Source of the DNA: Desulfobacterales bacterium
Lineage (GTDB): Bacteria; Desulfobacterota; Desulfobacteria; Desulfobacterales; SpSt-501
DNA length: 56,205 nt
NCBI GenBank assembly: GCA_030834695.1
Contig: JAUQXK010000076.1
Location: 1-56,205 of the forward strand
Reading direction: 5' to 3'
Shown here: in pieces, positions 34,791-43,647 of the stretch
Position numbering within the stretch: the stretch's first letter is position 1
Layout of the letters: the number at the start of each line of letters is the position of its first letter
Notes under the pieces: model-generated
Databases searched by the model: none
What the model was told of the DNA's origin: nothing
Seen by the model: only the letters and a program-made list of their open reading frames with translations
Program-made: the position numbers and the translations under genes

Positions 34791-37700
34791 TTAGGGTTTC
34801 TCGTTGGAGGTCGCGGCTTGCAGGCGCTGCGAGATTTCGTACAACTCATCGAAACGCAGGGGTGAAACATGGAAGGTCTTGTCAAGGCTGGCGGTCGCTA
34901 GCCGGGTCCCGTCCGGGCTGAAGGCCACATCGCTCACGGCGTTCTTGTGAACCGTGATGGTCTTGACCATCGCGAGCTGGGTCGTGTCGAAAATCCGCAC
35001 TCCGGCGTCGTTGCAGCCTACCGCCAGTTGCTTGCCGTCCTGACTGTAGGCCATGGATCGGCAGAAATCGGCGTTTTCGACGGTGATGATCCCGAGCGGC
35101 TCGGAGGGGGGGCGTTCGAAGGCTTCGACCGACCACAAATAGACCCAGCGCCGGGCGAGCACCGCGACGACCGTGCCATCGGGGCTGAAGGCGATCCTGG
35201 TGAAATGGTCGCTGCGCTGACGGGAAGCCTCCGGCGGGAGTTCGACCTTCCCGACATTCTTTCCGGAAAAATCCCAAAGCTGAAGCCTGCCGTCGTAGCC
35301 GCCGGTGAGCCATCGGTCTTGCCGCGGATGGAAGGCTACGGCCGAAGCCTGTGCGAAAGGGGTTTCAAAATGGACCACACGGATCGCCTTGAGGTTCGGA
35401 TTTTCGAGATCGTACAGCCAGCCGTAGCCATCGGCGCCGGAGCTGGCCAGGAACTTGCCGTCGGGGCTGAACGCCACGGCCCGCAGTTGATCCGCGTGTT
35501 TTCCCAGAGTGGCGATCTCGGCGCCCGAGCCGACATCCCAGAGCTTAACCGTGTTGTCGTAGCCGGCGGTTGCCAGGCGCTTGCCCGCCGGGTCGAAGGC
35601 CACCCGATCAATCTGATCCTTGTGGCCTCGCAGGGCAAACCGCAGATGGGGTTTGCCGGTTGACAGGTCCCACAATTTGGCTGTCCGATCGCTGCTGCCC
35701 GTGGCCAGCGATCTGCCGTCTGGGCTGAACGCGATACTGGTGACGACGCCGGTGTGTCCCTCGATATTCCAGAACTTCACCGTCTGGTCGCGGCTGGCGG
35801 TGGCGACATGCCGGCCGTCGGGACTGAACTTGACCGTTTCCACATAGCCTCTGTGGCCGGTGAGGGTCAGCAGGTTTTCTCCGGTTTCGGTGTCCCAAAT
35901 CTTAGCCGTTTGATCCGCGCCGGCACTGGCGATGAGCGAGCCGTCCGGGCTGACATCGACATGCCGCACGCGGTCGTAATGGCCGGCAAGGATGCGCTTG
36001 CTCCAGGCGATCGGGTTGGTTTTCCGCGGAGCCGGCACGCCCGTGCGGGGCACCGCTTCGCTGGACGCCGCGAAAAGATCGGGCAGCTCTGCACCGGTCG
36101 GCTGCCAGATACGGACCCGGGCGTCGCGGCTGGCGGTCACCAGCGACTTCCCGTCCGGCGTGAATGCAACCGCATCGCTCGCTTCCGTAACGGGCACAGG
36201 GATCTCATTGCCGGTTTTGATGTGCCACACGCTCGTCGATGTGCGTCCGGCTTCCCCACGTTCCACGCATGCGGTTGCCAGGCAACAGCCGTCGGGACTG
36301 AAGCTCAGACCCATGACCCAGGCGCCGGCCACATCGATGGTGGCGATCGGCTGGGGCGCTGAGTCCGGAGCGTCGAGGTCCCAGACCTTGATCACTCGCC
36401 CTTTGTGGGTGCCGTCGCTGGCGGTCGCCAGGCGGCTGCCGCCGGGGCTCACGGCAAAGGCGCGGTAAATCGGGCTGCCTTGCACGAATGAGCGCAGCGG
36501 CGCTTGCGGTGCGTCGAGGGTCCAGAGGTAGGCCGTATCACCCGAAGCCGTCACCAGCCGGTCGCCCGCTGGCAAAAAAGCGACATCGCGGACCCAATCG
36601 GGATGCTGAAGGGTGAGCTGGGTGGGTTGCGGATAGCCGGCGGAGAGGTCCCAGATCTTCACCGCCTTGTCCCTGCCGGTCGTGGCCAGCCGATGTCCAT
36701 CCGGGCTGATGGCGATGTCGGAGGCCAACATATCGATCGGCAAGGTCCATTCGAGCCGCAAGGCCTGGGTGGCCTGCCGCAGGGCATCCTCGGCCGCCGG
36801 AGTCGGCGGTATGCCGAGCCTGGCCGCCGTCGTGGGCGACAAGCCGAAGGGGGTGGTCCGGACCGCCTCCAACGCAAGATCGAGGCCACGCCCCGGGTCG
36901 GCCGGCAGGGTGTAGATCGATTCCGCCGCTTTCTGGTTGGCTTTGGAACGCAGACCCTCGAACGCTGCGAAGCCCCAGCCCGCGAATGCGATCACGGTCA
37001 TGACCGCGAGCCATAGGAACCACTTGCGCAGAGCGCGCTCCGCCGCCTGCCTGCGGGCCTGCTCCACCGCCACGGCTCGCTCCCGGGCTTCCACGTAGCG
37101 GCGCTGCCAGTCGAGGATGGCGGGGGCCAGCACGTCGTGATAGATCTCGTAGCGCGTCGCCTCCGGGTCTCCGGGCGCCGCCACGGTGCGCAGGATGCGC
37201 TCGCGCGACAGCGATTTCAGGACTTCCGGCACCCGCGGGGCAAGATCGCCGGCCCAACTGGCGAGATCCGCCACCCGGCAGGCGACCTTTCCGCCGGTCG
37301 GGGTAACAAGGCGATCGAAAAAGCTGCCGCAAACCGCTTGGTCGGCTGTGGCCAAGCGGGCCATGACGTCGCCCAGGTGGGTGCGAACGATCTCCTTGGC
37401 GCCTTTCAGACCATCCAGGGTGCTGCGGCGCAGGCGGTTCGAACCGGCCCGCATCTCTTCTTCCCATAAACGCACCATGACCAATTGCAGAAAGGGTGCT
37501 TCGATGAACCCTTCCTCCGAGCGCGCCTCGATCCGGCCGCCGTGACCTCCCGCCGACACCGACACCTCGCCGATCCGCACCTGCTGGACCAGTTCACGAA
37601 CGAGATCGTCCTCGATAGCGAGGGCCGGCCGGCCGGACAGGTGGTTGGCGTTCCAAACCTCCAGCGGTTTACGGATCGCCTTTGCGGCCCCGTCCGCGTC

Positions 37701-38312
37701 GAGGTGGTTCAGCCGCAGACGGTTGTTCAGCAGATTGGGGATGCGCTCCTGGAAGCGATCGAGCTTGGACAATCCGTCTTCGCGCAGCGCGATGAGGAAG
37801 CCGGCATCCACGTCCTCGCGGTTTACGGCGCGCGCGAACTGCGCCTCAAACGACTGCGGGTCCGAGGATTTTGGGTGATAGAGGAAGTACTCCTCGAACT
37901 GGTCCAACAGAACCAACACGGTCTCATGGGCCGCCCCGGCGCAGGCCCGCAAGAGCTCGTCGAGAGGCAGGGCCTCCGCCGGCTTCGGCTGCTCCACTCG
38001 GTTCGACCACACCGACTCGATGCAGGCGCGGCTGAGGGCGGACTGAAACCCCTGGTCGGCCCAGTTGCGGAATACGACGATGGGAGTTCGCGGTCGCTCC
38101 CGGCGCAGCTGCGGCACGACGCCTGCCATCAACACGGAGCTCTTGCCGACGCCGCTCGATCCGTAAAGGATGGTGAGGGGCGCCGTCAGCAGGTTGGAGA
38201 TGATGATGCGCTGATCGCGCTCACGGCCGAAGAAGAACTCGCGATCCGCCTCCTCGAACGGCTGCAGGCCGACGTAGGGGCAACGGTTGCGGTCGTCTTC
38301 GCTGGAGGTCAT
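34791..38312 (-). CDS. STAND NTPase with C-terminal WD40 repeats
   Basis: A 1173-residue signal-transduction ATPase. It opens with the nSTAND hallmark CPYVGLQPFEEADREFFFGR, Walker A YGSSGVGKSS (about 50-59) and Walker B VLVLLDQFEEYF (about 136-147). A helical region and a membrane-like helix (WFLWLAVMTVIAFAGWGF) follow. About fourteen WD40 units (pattern FSPDG...LATAS...VKIWD) could form two seven-bladed propellers. STAND proteins use such repeats to sense a ligand and then oligomerise. It overlaps the SIR2 gene by 4 bp (ATGA), so the two proteins are made together. The start at 38312 is preferred over a frame from 38432. Confidence 0.92.
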   Translation of the reverse strand: MTSSEDDRNRCPYVGLQPFEEADREFFFGRERDQRIIISNLLTAPLTILYGSSGVGKSSVLMAGVVPQLRRERPRTPIVVFRNWADQGFQSALSRACIESVWSNRVEQPKPAEALPLDELLRACAGAAHETVLVLLDQFEEYFLYHPKSSDPQSFEAQFARAVNREDVDAGFLIALREDGLSKLDRFQERIPNLLNNRLRLNHLDADGAAKAIRKPLEVWNANHLSGRPALAIEDDLVRELVQQVRIGEVSVSAGGHGGRIEARSEEGFIEAPFLQLVMVRLWEEEMRAGSNRLRRSTLDGLKGAKEIVRTHLGDVMARLATADQAVCGSFFDRLVTPTGGKVACRVADLASWAGDLAPRVPEVLKSLSRERILRTVAAPGDPEATRYEIYHDVLAPAILDWQRRYVEARERAVAVEQARRQAAERALRKWFLWLAVMTVIAFAGWGFAAFEGLRSKANQKAAESIYTLPADPGRGLDLALEAVRTTPFGLSPTTAARLGIPPTPAAEDALRQATQALRLEWTLPIDMLASDIAISPDGHRLATTGRDKAVKIWDLSAGYPQPTQLTLQHPDWVRDVAFLPAGDRLVTASGDTAYLWTLDAPQAPLRSFVQGSPIYRAFAVSPGGSRLATASDGTHKGRVIKVWDLDAPDSAPQPIATIDVAGAWVMGLSFSPDGCCLATACVERGEAGRTSTSVWHIKTGNEIPVPVTEASDAVAFTPDGKSLVTASRDARVRIWQPTGAELPDLFAASSEAVPRTGVPAPRKTNPIAWSKRILAGHYDRVRHVDVSPDGSLIASAGADQTAKIWDTETGENLLTLTGHRGYVETVKFSPDGRHVATASRDQTVKFWNIEGHTGVVTSIAFSPDGRSLATGSSDRTAKLWDLSTGKPHLRFALRGHKDQIDRVAFDPAGKRLATAGYDNTVKLWDVGSGAEIATLGKHADQLRAVAFSPDGKFLASSGADGYGWLYDLENPNLKAIRVVHFETPFAQASAVAFHPRQDRWLTGGYDGRLQLWDFSGKNVGKVELPPEASRQRSDHFTRIAFSPDGTVVAVLARRWVYLWSVEAFERPPSEPLGIITVENADFCRSMAYSQDGKQLAVGCNDAGVRIFDTTQLAMVKTITVHKNAVSDVAFSPDGTRLATASLDKTFHVSPLRFDELYEISQRLQAATSNEKP

Positions 38313-39859
38313 TTCGGCATCCGCTCCCGCAGCTTCTCGATGAATTCGTCGATGCGGATCTCGTGCGGGCAGACTCCGCGCTTCTGCCAAAACTTGATCT
38401 CCAGTTCGGAGAAGTCCTCGTCGACCGCCCACGACGGGATCTCTTCCTGGTCATAGTCGGCAACGCGTTTGGCAACAAAACGATTGAGACTCTGCAGAAC
38501 CGTGCGGAAGTTCCAGTCCCGAAGGTTGTAGCCGAGGAACAACAGGCTGCGGTCGCGACAGTGAGTGGCGAACAAGGCCGGAATGGCGGACTTGCCGGCG
38601 ATGCGGGAAACAAATTCCACGTAATCCGTCTCGGTAATGACGAAGCTGTCCCACTCGTCCGTTTCGGGCATGATCGAACCGTGCATCTTGAAGATGACGG
38701 TGGTGGTTTCGAGGTCGATGGAAAGCGCATTGGCCGGCGGTGTTTCCGGTTGGGCGGCGCCGTGCGGCCACCAAAGGACGGCGTTGGCCAGGTCCTTGCG
38801 GTCGGTCTGATAGACCACGAGATCGTAAGGTTTTCCGGCGTTTTGAAAGGCCCGCTCGATCTGGGTGTCGTAGTGGGTGGTGACGATTAGAAGCGGCCCG
38901 GGGATTTTCGCCAGAAAGCCGTAAAGAGACGGGACGGCGGCGCCGGCCAGCGCCTCCGGACCCAGAACTTGGCGCAGGCGTTCACGCAGCGTAGCCCGCG
39001 TTTGAAACGCCTCGTAGTAGGAGGCGACCTCGGCCAGCCGCTCCCGCTCCTCCTCGGCCGGAAACCCGGTCTCGTCGGCAAGGAATCGCGAGAGCTCGAC
39101 TCCGCTTGGCAGGAACTGGGGCGACCGCGGGTTCCAGCGGGCCTCCGCCGGGCGCCCGGAATAACTGGCGCCGGCGCCGAGGATCGGCACGACCCGCCCG
39201 GCGGCTAAGGCTTTGGCAATGGCCCCATACGGCGGCGGGGCCTTGATGCGGGCCCCGGGCGAATCCGTTTTCTTTGCAGCGAGCTTGCGCTCGATGAAAG
39301 CCCGCAGGTCGAGCCGCAGGCGGTCGCGAAATGCCTCCGGGGTGTCATACTCGGCGAAGCCGCCTTTCAATGAGCCATCGGGGTTCCGGAACCTTTCGAA
39401 GAATTTCTGCGCCCTGCGGAACTGCTGGACGCGGTCGTCGTAGGCGGGGTCCATGGGATCGCCGAAATCGGGTTTGCCCTTTCGGCGATAAACCAGGATG
39501 TGCGGCGGCGGCTGCGCGCCGGCCGCATCCTCGTACTCCCATTCGGTGCCCGAAAGGTAAGGGCTGCCGTCCGGCCGCCGGCAGGTGTCCGGCAGCGGCG
39601 TCCCGAGCCGCGACCACAGAATGACAATGACGGCATGGCATTCGGACGGCTTAGCGAGCCCGCGATTGATGGCCTCCTGTGGCGTCAAGGTGGCCGGCAT
39701 TGAGACCGGAGCGCTCGGATCGTCCCAGCGCATGGCTTCGCAGGTGACCTGGCCGCGCAGCAGCGGGTCCTTCGGCAGTTCCTGCTCGATCACCTGCTGG
39801 GCGAAGGTGCGTTCGTCGGCGACGTCTCCCGGCGAAGACAAGAAGAAACGGAGATGCAT
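38309..39859 (-). CDS. DUF4062-like plus SIR2-like effector protein
   Basis: A 516-residue protein. The N-terminal 150 residues (MHLRFFLSSPGDVADERTF..., VIVILWSRLG) resemble DUF4062, a domain associated with NTPase-effector systems. The C-terminal part is a SIR2-like domain with VVPILGAGAS, VTTHYDTQIERAF, FKMHGSI and LFLGYNLRDWNF. Prokaryotic SIR2 effectors of this type deplete NAD+ during phage infection in systems such as Thoeris and SIR2-containing Avs. Coupling to the STAND-WD40 gene fits effector plus sensor. The ATG at 39859 (GAGG upstream) is preferred to a TTG at 39904. Confidence 0.88.
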   Translation of the reverse strand: MHLRFFLSSPGDVADERTFAQQVIEQELPKDPLLRGQVTCEAMRWDDPSAPVSMPATLTPQEAINRGLAKPSECHAVIVILWSRLGTPLPDTCRRPDGSPYLSGTEWEYEDAAGAQPPPHILVYRRKGKPDFGDPMDPAYDDRVQQFRRAQKFFERFRNPDGSLKGGFAEYDTPEAFRDRLRLDLRAFIERKLAAKKTDSPGARIKAPPPYGAIAKALAAGRVVPILGAGASYSGRPAEARWNPRSPQFLPSGVELSRFLADETGFPAEEERERLAEVASYYEAFQTRATLRERLRQVLGPEALAGAAVPSLYGFLAKIPGPLLIVTTHYDTQIERAFQNAGKPYDLVVYQTDRKDLANAVLWWPHGAAQPETPPANALSIDLETTTVIFKMHGSIMPETDEWDSFVITETDYVEFVSRIAGKSAIPALFATHCRDRSLLFLGYNLRDWNFRTVLQSLNRFVAKRVADYDQEEIPSWAVDEDFSELEIKFWQKRGVCPHEIRIDEFIEKLRERMPK

Positions 39860-40199
39860 CGCAGCGACCCTCACGTGTTCGTTTGCCTGCCGTCGTTCCG
39901 ACAAGGACGAAAATAGCCCCTAGCAATATAACTTTACTTGTCGATTTCAGTTTTATAGTTCATCTTTCTTTGTATTGCAATCTGGCAATAGAATGATTCA
40001 GCGACCCGAGGCTCTCAGCCGGCGGGTCAACCTCGCTTTTTATTTCAGCCTTCCGGGTTCTGTGGTATCGAATCCGAGTATCATGTTCGCCTTCCATCAT
40101 GCACCCGCTTTTTTCTTGCCCAACCGGAGAATGCCCCCTGGTCGTCCTTATTCGGATGGAAATCATCGCATAAAAGGTGCTGCGAACGGGCTCGGCCAG
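39860..40199. other. AT-rich intergenic region upstream of SIR2-STAND operon
   Basis: The region is clearly AT-richer than both neighbours (for example 39918-39990) and holds no gene. It probably contains the promoter of the SIR2-STAND pair, but I cannot define a confident -35/-10 pair. Confidence 0.4.
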
Positions 40200-41468
40200 T
40201 TAGGGATTGGTCTGTTCCGCCACTGCATTTGGCGCGACGATAGGAGCACATTTCTCACAGGGCGCCCTGCCTATGTCAGGCAGGAAAACCGTCAGCAAAC
40301 CTAATAGCGGCAGAAATGCGCAGACGCGATAGACGAATTCGATGCCCTGCAGATCGGCCAATTTCCCCAGTACTGCTGCACCAATGCCCGCCATCCCGAA
40401 TGCAAGCCCGAAAAACAACCCGGCCACCATCCCCACCTTGCCCGGCAACAGCTCCTGAGCAAAGACCAGAATCGCCGGGAAGGCCGACGCAAGGATCAGG
40501 CCGATGATGAATGTCAAAGGTCCCGTCCATGCCAGGCTTACATAGGGCAATATCATCGTAAAAGGAGCGACGCCCAGTATGGATACCCAGATTACCCGTT
40601 TGCGGCCAATGCGGTCGCCGATGTGCCCGCCAAGGAGGGTTCCTAACGCCACGGCAGACGCAAAGACGAAAAGGTGCATCTGGGCGGATTGGACTGAAAT
40701 GTGGAATTTGCTGATCAGGAAAAAAATAAGATAGCTGTTGATGCTTGCCAGGTAGAAAAACTTCGAAAAAATAAGCACCAACAGAACCAACACCGCCCCT
40801 ATTACCGTACGGGAAGGAAAGGCCTGCTGAGAGGGCTGAGTCTTCCCTGACCGTTTTGTTCCCGATTGCTTGCGCTTGTACCAGCCGCCAACCTGCCACA
40901 GCACCGTCATTGCCAAAAGCGCAGCCAGTGAGAACCAGGCTATGCTTTTTCGACCATTAGGAAGGATGATCAAGGCAGCCAGTAGCGGCCCCGCAGCACT
41001 GCCCGCATTTCCACCCACCTGGAAAATCGATTGAGCCAGTCCATACCGGCCGCCGGAGGCCATTCGTGCAACACGGGAAGATTCCGGATGGAAAATGGAT
41101 GAGCCCGTGCCCACCATGGCAGCGGCAAGCAGCAGAATCCCATAACCAGGCGCGAAGGCGAGAATGATCAAGCCTGTCAGTGTGCATCCCATGCCAATGG
41201 ACAGTGAATAGGGCTTCGGGTGGCGATCGGTGTAAAGCCCGACCATCGGTTGCAAGAGTGATGCGGTGATCTGAAAAGTCAATGTGATCAAGCCGATCTG
41301 TGTGAAGCTGAGGGAAAACGAGCTTTTCAGCAGGGGGTAAATAGCCGGAAGCAGAGACTGGATCATATCGTTTAGAAGGTGAGAAAAGCCGATGGCTCCA
41401 AGCACCTTGAAGGCTGTTCTTTCATTGCTCAAAGGGCGGACATCAGAAGTTGATGGAGAAGTTTGCAT
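40200..41468 (-). CDS. fsr: MFS efflux pump, fosmidomycin-resistance (Fsr) family
   Basis: A 422-residue major facilitator with twelve hydrophobic helices: GFSHLLNDMIQSLLPAIYPLLK at the N-terminus, ASLLQPMVGLYTDR, GTGSSIFHPESSRVARMASGG and GGHIGDRIGRKRVIW. These are typical of the Fsr group of exporters. The ATG at 41468 fits the first membrane segments; the long upstream frame is not credible. The gene is monocistronic. Function as a drug or sugar-phosphate exporter is by family only. Confidence 0.88.
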   Translation of the reverse strand: MQTSPSTSDVRPLSNERTAFKVLGAIGFSHLLNDMIQSLLPAIYPLLKSSFSLSFTQIGLITLTFQITASLLQPMVGLYTDRHPKPYSLSIGMGCTLTGLIILAFAPGYGILLLAAAMVGTGSSIFHPESSRVARMASGGRYGLAQSIFQVGGNAGSAAGPLLAALIILPNGRKSIAWFSLAALLAMTVLWQVGGWYKRKQSGTKRSGKTQPSQQAFPSRTVIGAVLVLLVLIFSKFFYLASINSYLIFFLISKFHISVQSAQMHLFVFASAVALGTLLGGHIGDRIGRKRVIWVSILGVAPFTMILPYVSLAWTGPLTFIIGLILASAFPAILVFAQELLPGKVGMVAGLFFGLAFGMAGIGAAVLGKLADLQGIEFVYRVCAFLPLLGLLTVFLPDIGRAPCEKCAPIVAPNAVAEQTNP

Positions 41469-41543
41469 GACAATTTCCTTATGTGCCCAACAGGGATTAT
41501 GGCCCACAATCCTGAACGAAAATTCTGTCCCCGAACCAACAGG

Positions 41544-41549
41544 ATTATA
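41544..41549 (-). promoter_or_regulatory. Candidate -10 box of fsr promoter
   Basis: A perfect TATAAT lies on the minus strand 75 bp upstream of fsr, but the -35 at 17 bp spacing is weak. The remaining 41469-41848 stretch has no gene. It contains an imperfect hairpin (CAG-GGAGCA / TGCTCC-CTG, about 41772-41800) just upstream of the next plus-strand gene. Confidence 0.4.
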
Positions 41550-41848
41550 TGGTTGACCAGATTTCGGGAAATATATAACGCAGAGGTGCCATGAGCAACG
41601 GCAAAATCGGGTGGATTTAAGCGCCGTTCCGTTTTCCTCCCCAAAGTCTTTCTTAGATTCCCTTCTTCCGGTTTTCTTCCCCGTTTCCTCGTTTCTCTGT
41701 AGTGCTTGCTTTCCGCAACGCTTCCTAATAAAACGGAGGCTAGCGTTTCCGCCCCGCGGCGAGCGTGTGCGACAGTGGAGCAATTTCACTGCTCCGCTGG
41801 CCCACGGGATCGCGGTCTGCCACGACAGCGAATGGCGAGGTGCAACCC

Positions 41849-43312
41849 ATGCGGGCTTACGGTCGGGTTCTGGCTGCTTCAGTTTTGCTCGGCGGCCTTC
41901 TGATTTGTGGACACCAGGCGCGCGCCGCCAACCCAATCACCATTGACATGCCTGGGGGCGCCAGAATCACCTACGGACCTGTGGCCGGCGCCACCACCCA
42001 GGGCGACGCCATGCTCTCGCTGCTCCGCTTCATCCATCGCAGCCACGGCGACAGGCCCAACGTCGGCAACGCCTTTCGCTTTCGTGACACCGATTCAGTC
42101 GGCATCTTCTTCACCCTGGTGAACCGCCAGGCAGGCAATGTCGAGGTGGCGGGTCTGATCATCGTCGCGCAGAACGGCCCCAACCAGGTCGAGGCCGCCC
42201 TGCTTACCGATCGCGCCGACCGTTTCGGCGAAAGCATCAACCCCATGCTCACCAAGGTCTATGAGGTCTGGCACCCGGCCGGACTCGCCAGCGTCAACGG
42301 TCCTTCGACCGGGATCGCCCAGTCCGCCGCTCCCGCCGCGGTCGCCCCTTCCGGCCCGATTCCTCCGATGCGCAAAGTAATCCTGCCCGACAGGACCGCT
42401 TCGATTAGCTTGCCCGACGGCTGGAACATTACCCAAGAAAGTGGCGGGGGCACCATTTTCGTCGCCGGCCCAAGCGGCGAGAAAATCGTTTGCAACGCCA
42501 CGAACAGTGCCCAGGACCCGACCAACCCCGGCTATAAGCGCTTTCGCCAGAACTACCGCGGGCCGGTCCCCGCCAATATCGTCATGGTCCCCTTCAACGC
42601 CGACTTCGTGCGCAACTTCCGCGACCTCTACCTGCGCATCTGCAGCACGATGAAATTCAATCCGGGCGAGGTGCGGGTGGATAGCGCCGAAGCCTTGCCG
42701 GCCGCCCAGGGCGCGCACTGCGTGCGCGCCACGCTGCACATCAACCCGCCCGACAGCGGCCCCACGGAACTGGGCGAGACGCTTTGCGCCTGTGGCCTTG
42801 ACCCTACCACCGGCTTCTATCACTTTGAGGTCTCGCTCTACCGCCTCCCGGTCGCCGTCGCCGACCGCCAGCGCGCCACCGCGGTCGCCATCCTCAGCAC
42901 CTTCGAATGGGATGAAGCCCTGGTCCGCCAACGCGCCAACGCCGACGTCGCTCCGATTCTCGCCTCGATGAAAAAGTCCTGGGACGATCAGCAGCGCGCC
43001 CTCATCGCCGGCAATCAGGCCATCGCTGCGGGCATCCGGCAAACCGGCGAGAACGCTCTGGCCCGAGCCCGCGCTACCCAGCAGATGTACGATCAGCAGC
43101 ACCGCGACTGGGAAAAGGGCCAGGTCGACCGCGACCGCACCCAGCAGGGCTTCCACAACTACATCCTGGACCAGACCGTCATCCGCGACATCCAGGACCC
43201 CAACACCCACGCCACTGTGTGGAACCGGACGGCTGAAGTCTGGCAGAAGGCGTTCCCCGATCGCATCGAACAAGTGCCGGTGCAGCAGTACATCCAGGGC
43301 CGCGACTTTTAG
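41849..43312 (+). CDS. Exported protein of unknown function
   Basis: A 487-residue protein with a signal peptide (RVLAASVLLGGLLICGHQARAA). Two compact regions follow: residues about 26-150 (IDMPGGARITYGPVAGATTQ...) and about 175-370, which includes ISLPDGWNITQESGGGTIFV. The C-terminal third is helical and rich in Gln, Arg and Ala (QMYDQQHRDWEKGQVDRDR) and may be a coiled coil. The PDGW motif occurs in various exported proteins of soil bacteria. I do not recognise the family. GCGAGG precedes the ATG. Its context, between an MFS pump and giant sensor kinases, gives no clue. Confidence 0.7.
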   Translation: MRAYGRVLAASVLLGGLLICGHQARAANPITIDMPGGARITYGPVAGATTQGDAMLSLLRFIHRSHGDRPNVGNAFRFRDTDSVGIFFTLVNRQAGNVEVAGLIIVAQNGPNQVEAALLTDRADRFGESINPMLTKVYEVWHPAGLASVNGPSTGIAQSAAPAAVAPSGPIPPMRKVILPDRTASISLPDGWNITQESGGGTIFVAGPSGEKIVCNATNSAQDPTNPGYKRFRQNYRGPVPANIVMVPFNADFVRNFRDLYLRICSTMKFNPGEVRVDSAEALPAAQGAHCVRATLHINPPDSGPTELGETLCACGLDPTTGFYHFEVSLYRLPVAVADRQRATAVAILSTFEWDEALVRQRANADVAPILASMKKSWDDQQRALIAGNQAIAAGIRQTGENALARARATQQMYDQQHRDWEKGQVDRDRTQQGFHNYILDQTVIRDIQDPNTHATVWNRTAEVWQKAFPDRIEQVPVQQYIQGRDF

Positions 43313-43477
43313 CGGCTGCTTGCCGCCTATCGCCTCGAGGTCCTTCTTCCAGCTTTTCCTTTAGGGCGGGCCGGCGAGCGTGAAGTCGAGCTTCTGCTCC
43401 GGGAGAGCGTCGTGGAAGATCAAGGAGATGTCAGCTTCCTCTAACATTAATTATTACTCGTCTCGAAATAGTACTGT
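43313..43477. other. Intergenic with a possible gene tail on the minus strand
   Basis: On the minus strand the codons from about 43443 to 43360 read EEADISLIFHDALPEQKLDF and then LAGPP plus stop. This resembles the end of a lost gene. No start or ribosome-binding site is seen. Confidence 0.25.
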
Positions 43478-43581
43478 CATGCCGGACGTGATCCGGCATC
43501 CAGAACGGGTTGAATTCACTGGATTCCGGCTAAAAGCCTGCCCCGGAAATCGGTAATCCGGGGCATGCCGGAATGACGACG
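43478..43581. repeat. Dispersed palindromic repeat, copy 2
   Basis: The element begins GTCATGCCGGACGTGATC and ends CATGCCGGAATGAC, so its ends are near-perfect inverted repeats. It contains inner GGATTCCGG and CCGGAAATCGG blocks. The first 27 bases match the repeat near 21034 (opposite orientation) almost exactly. It lies in the gap before a hybrid sensor kinase gene. Confidence 0.65.
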
Positions 43582-43647
43582 TAAAGACAATTATGAGACC
43601 CTTAATAATTTCTATCACTCGGAAGCAATGAAGAGGGGGGTGCTGGT

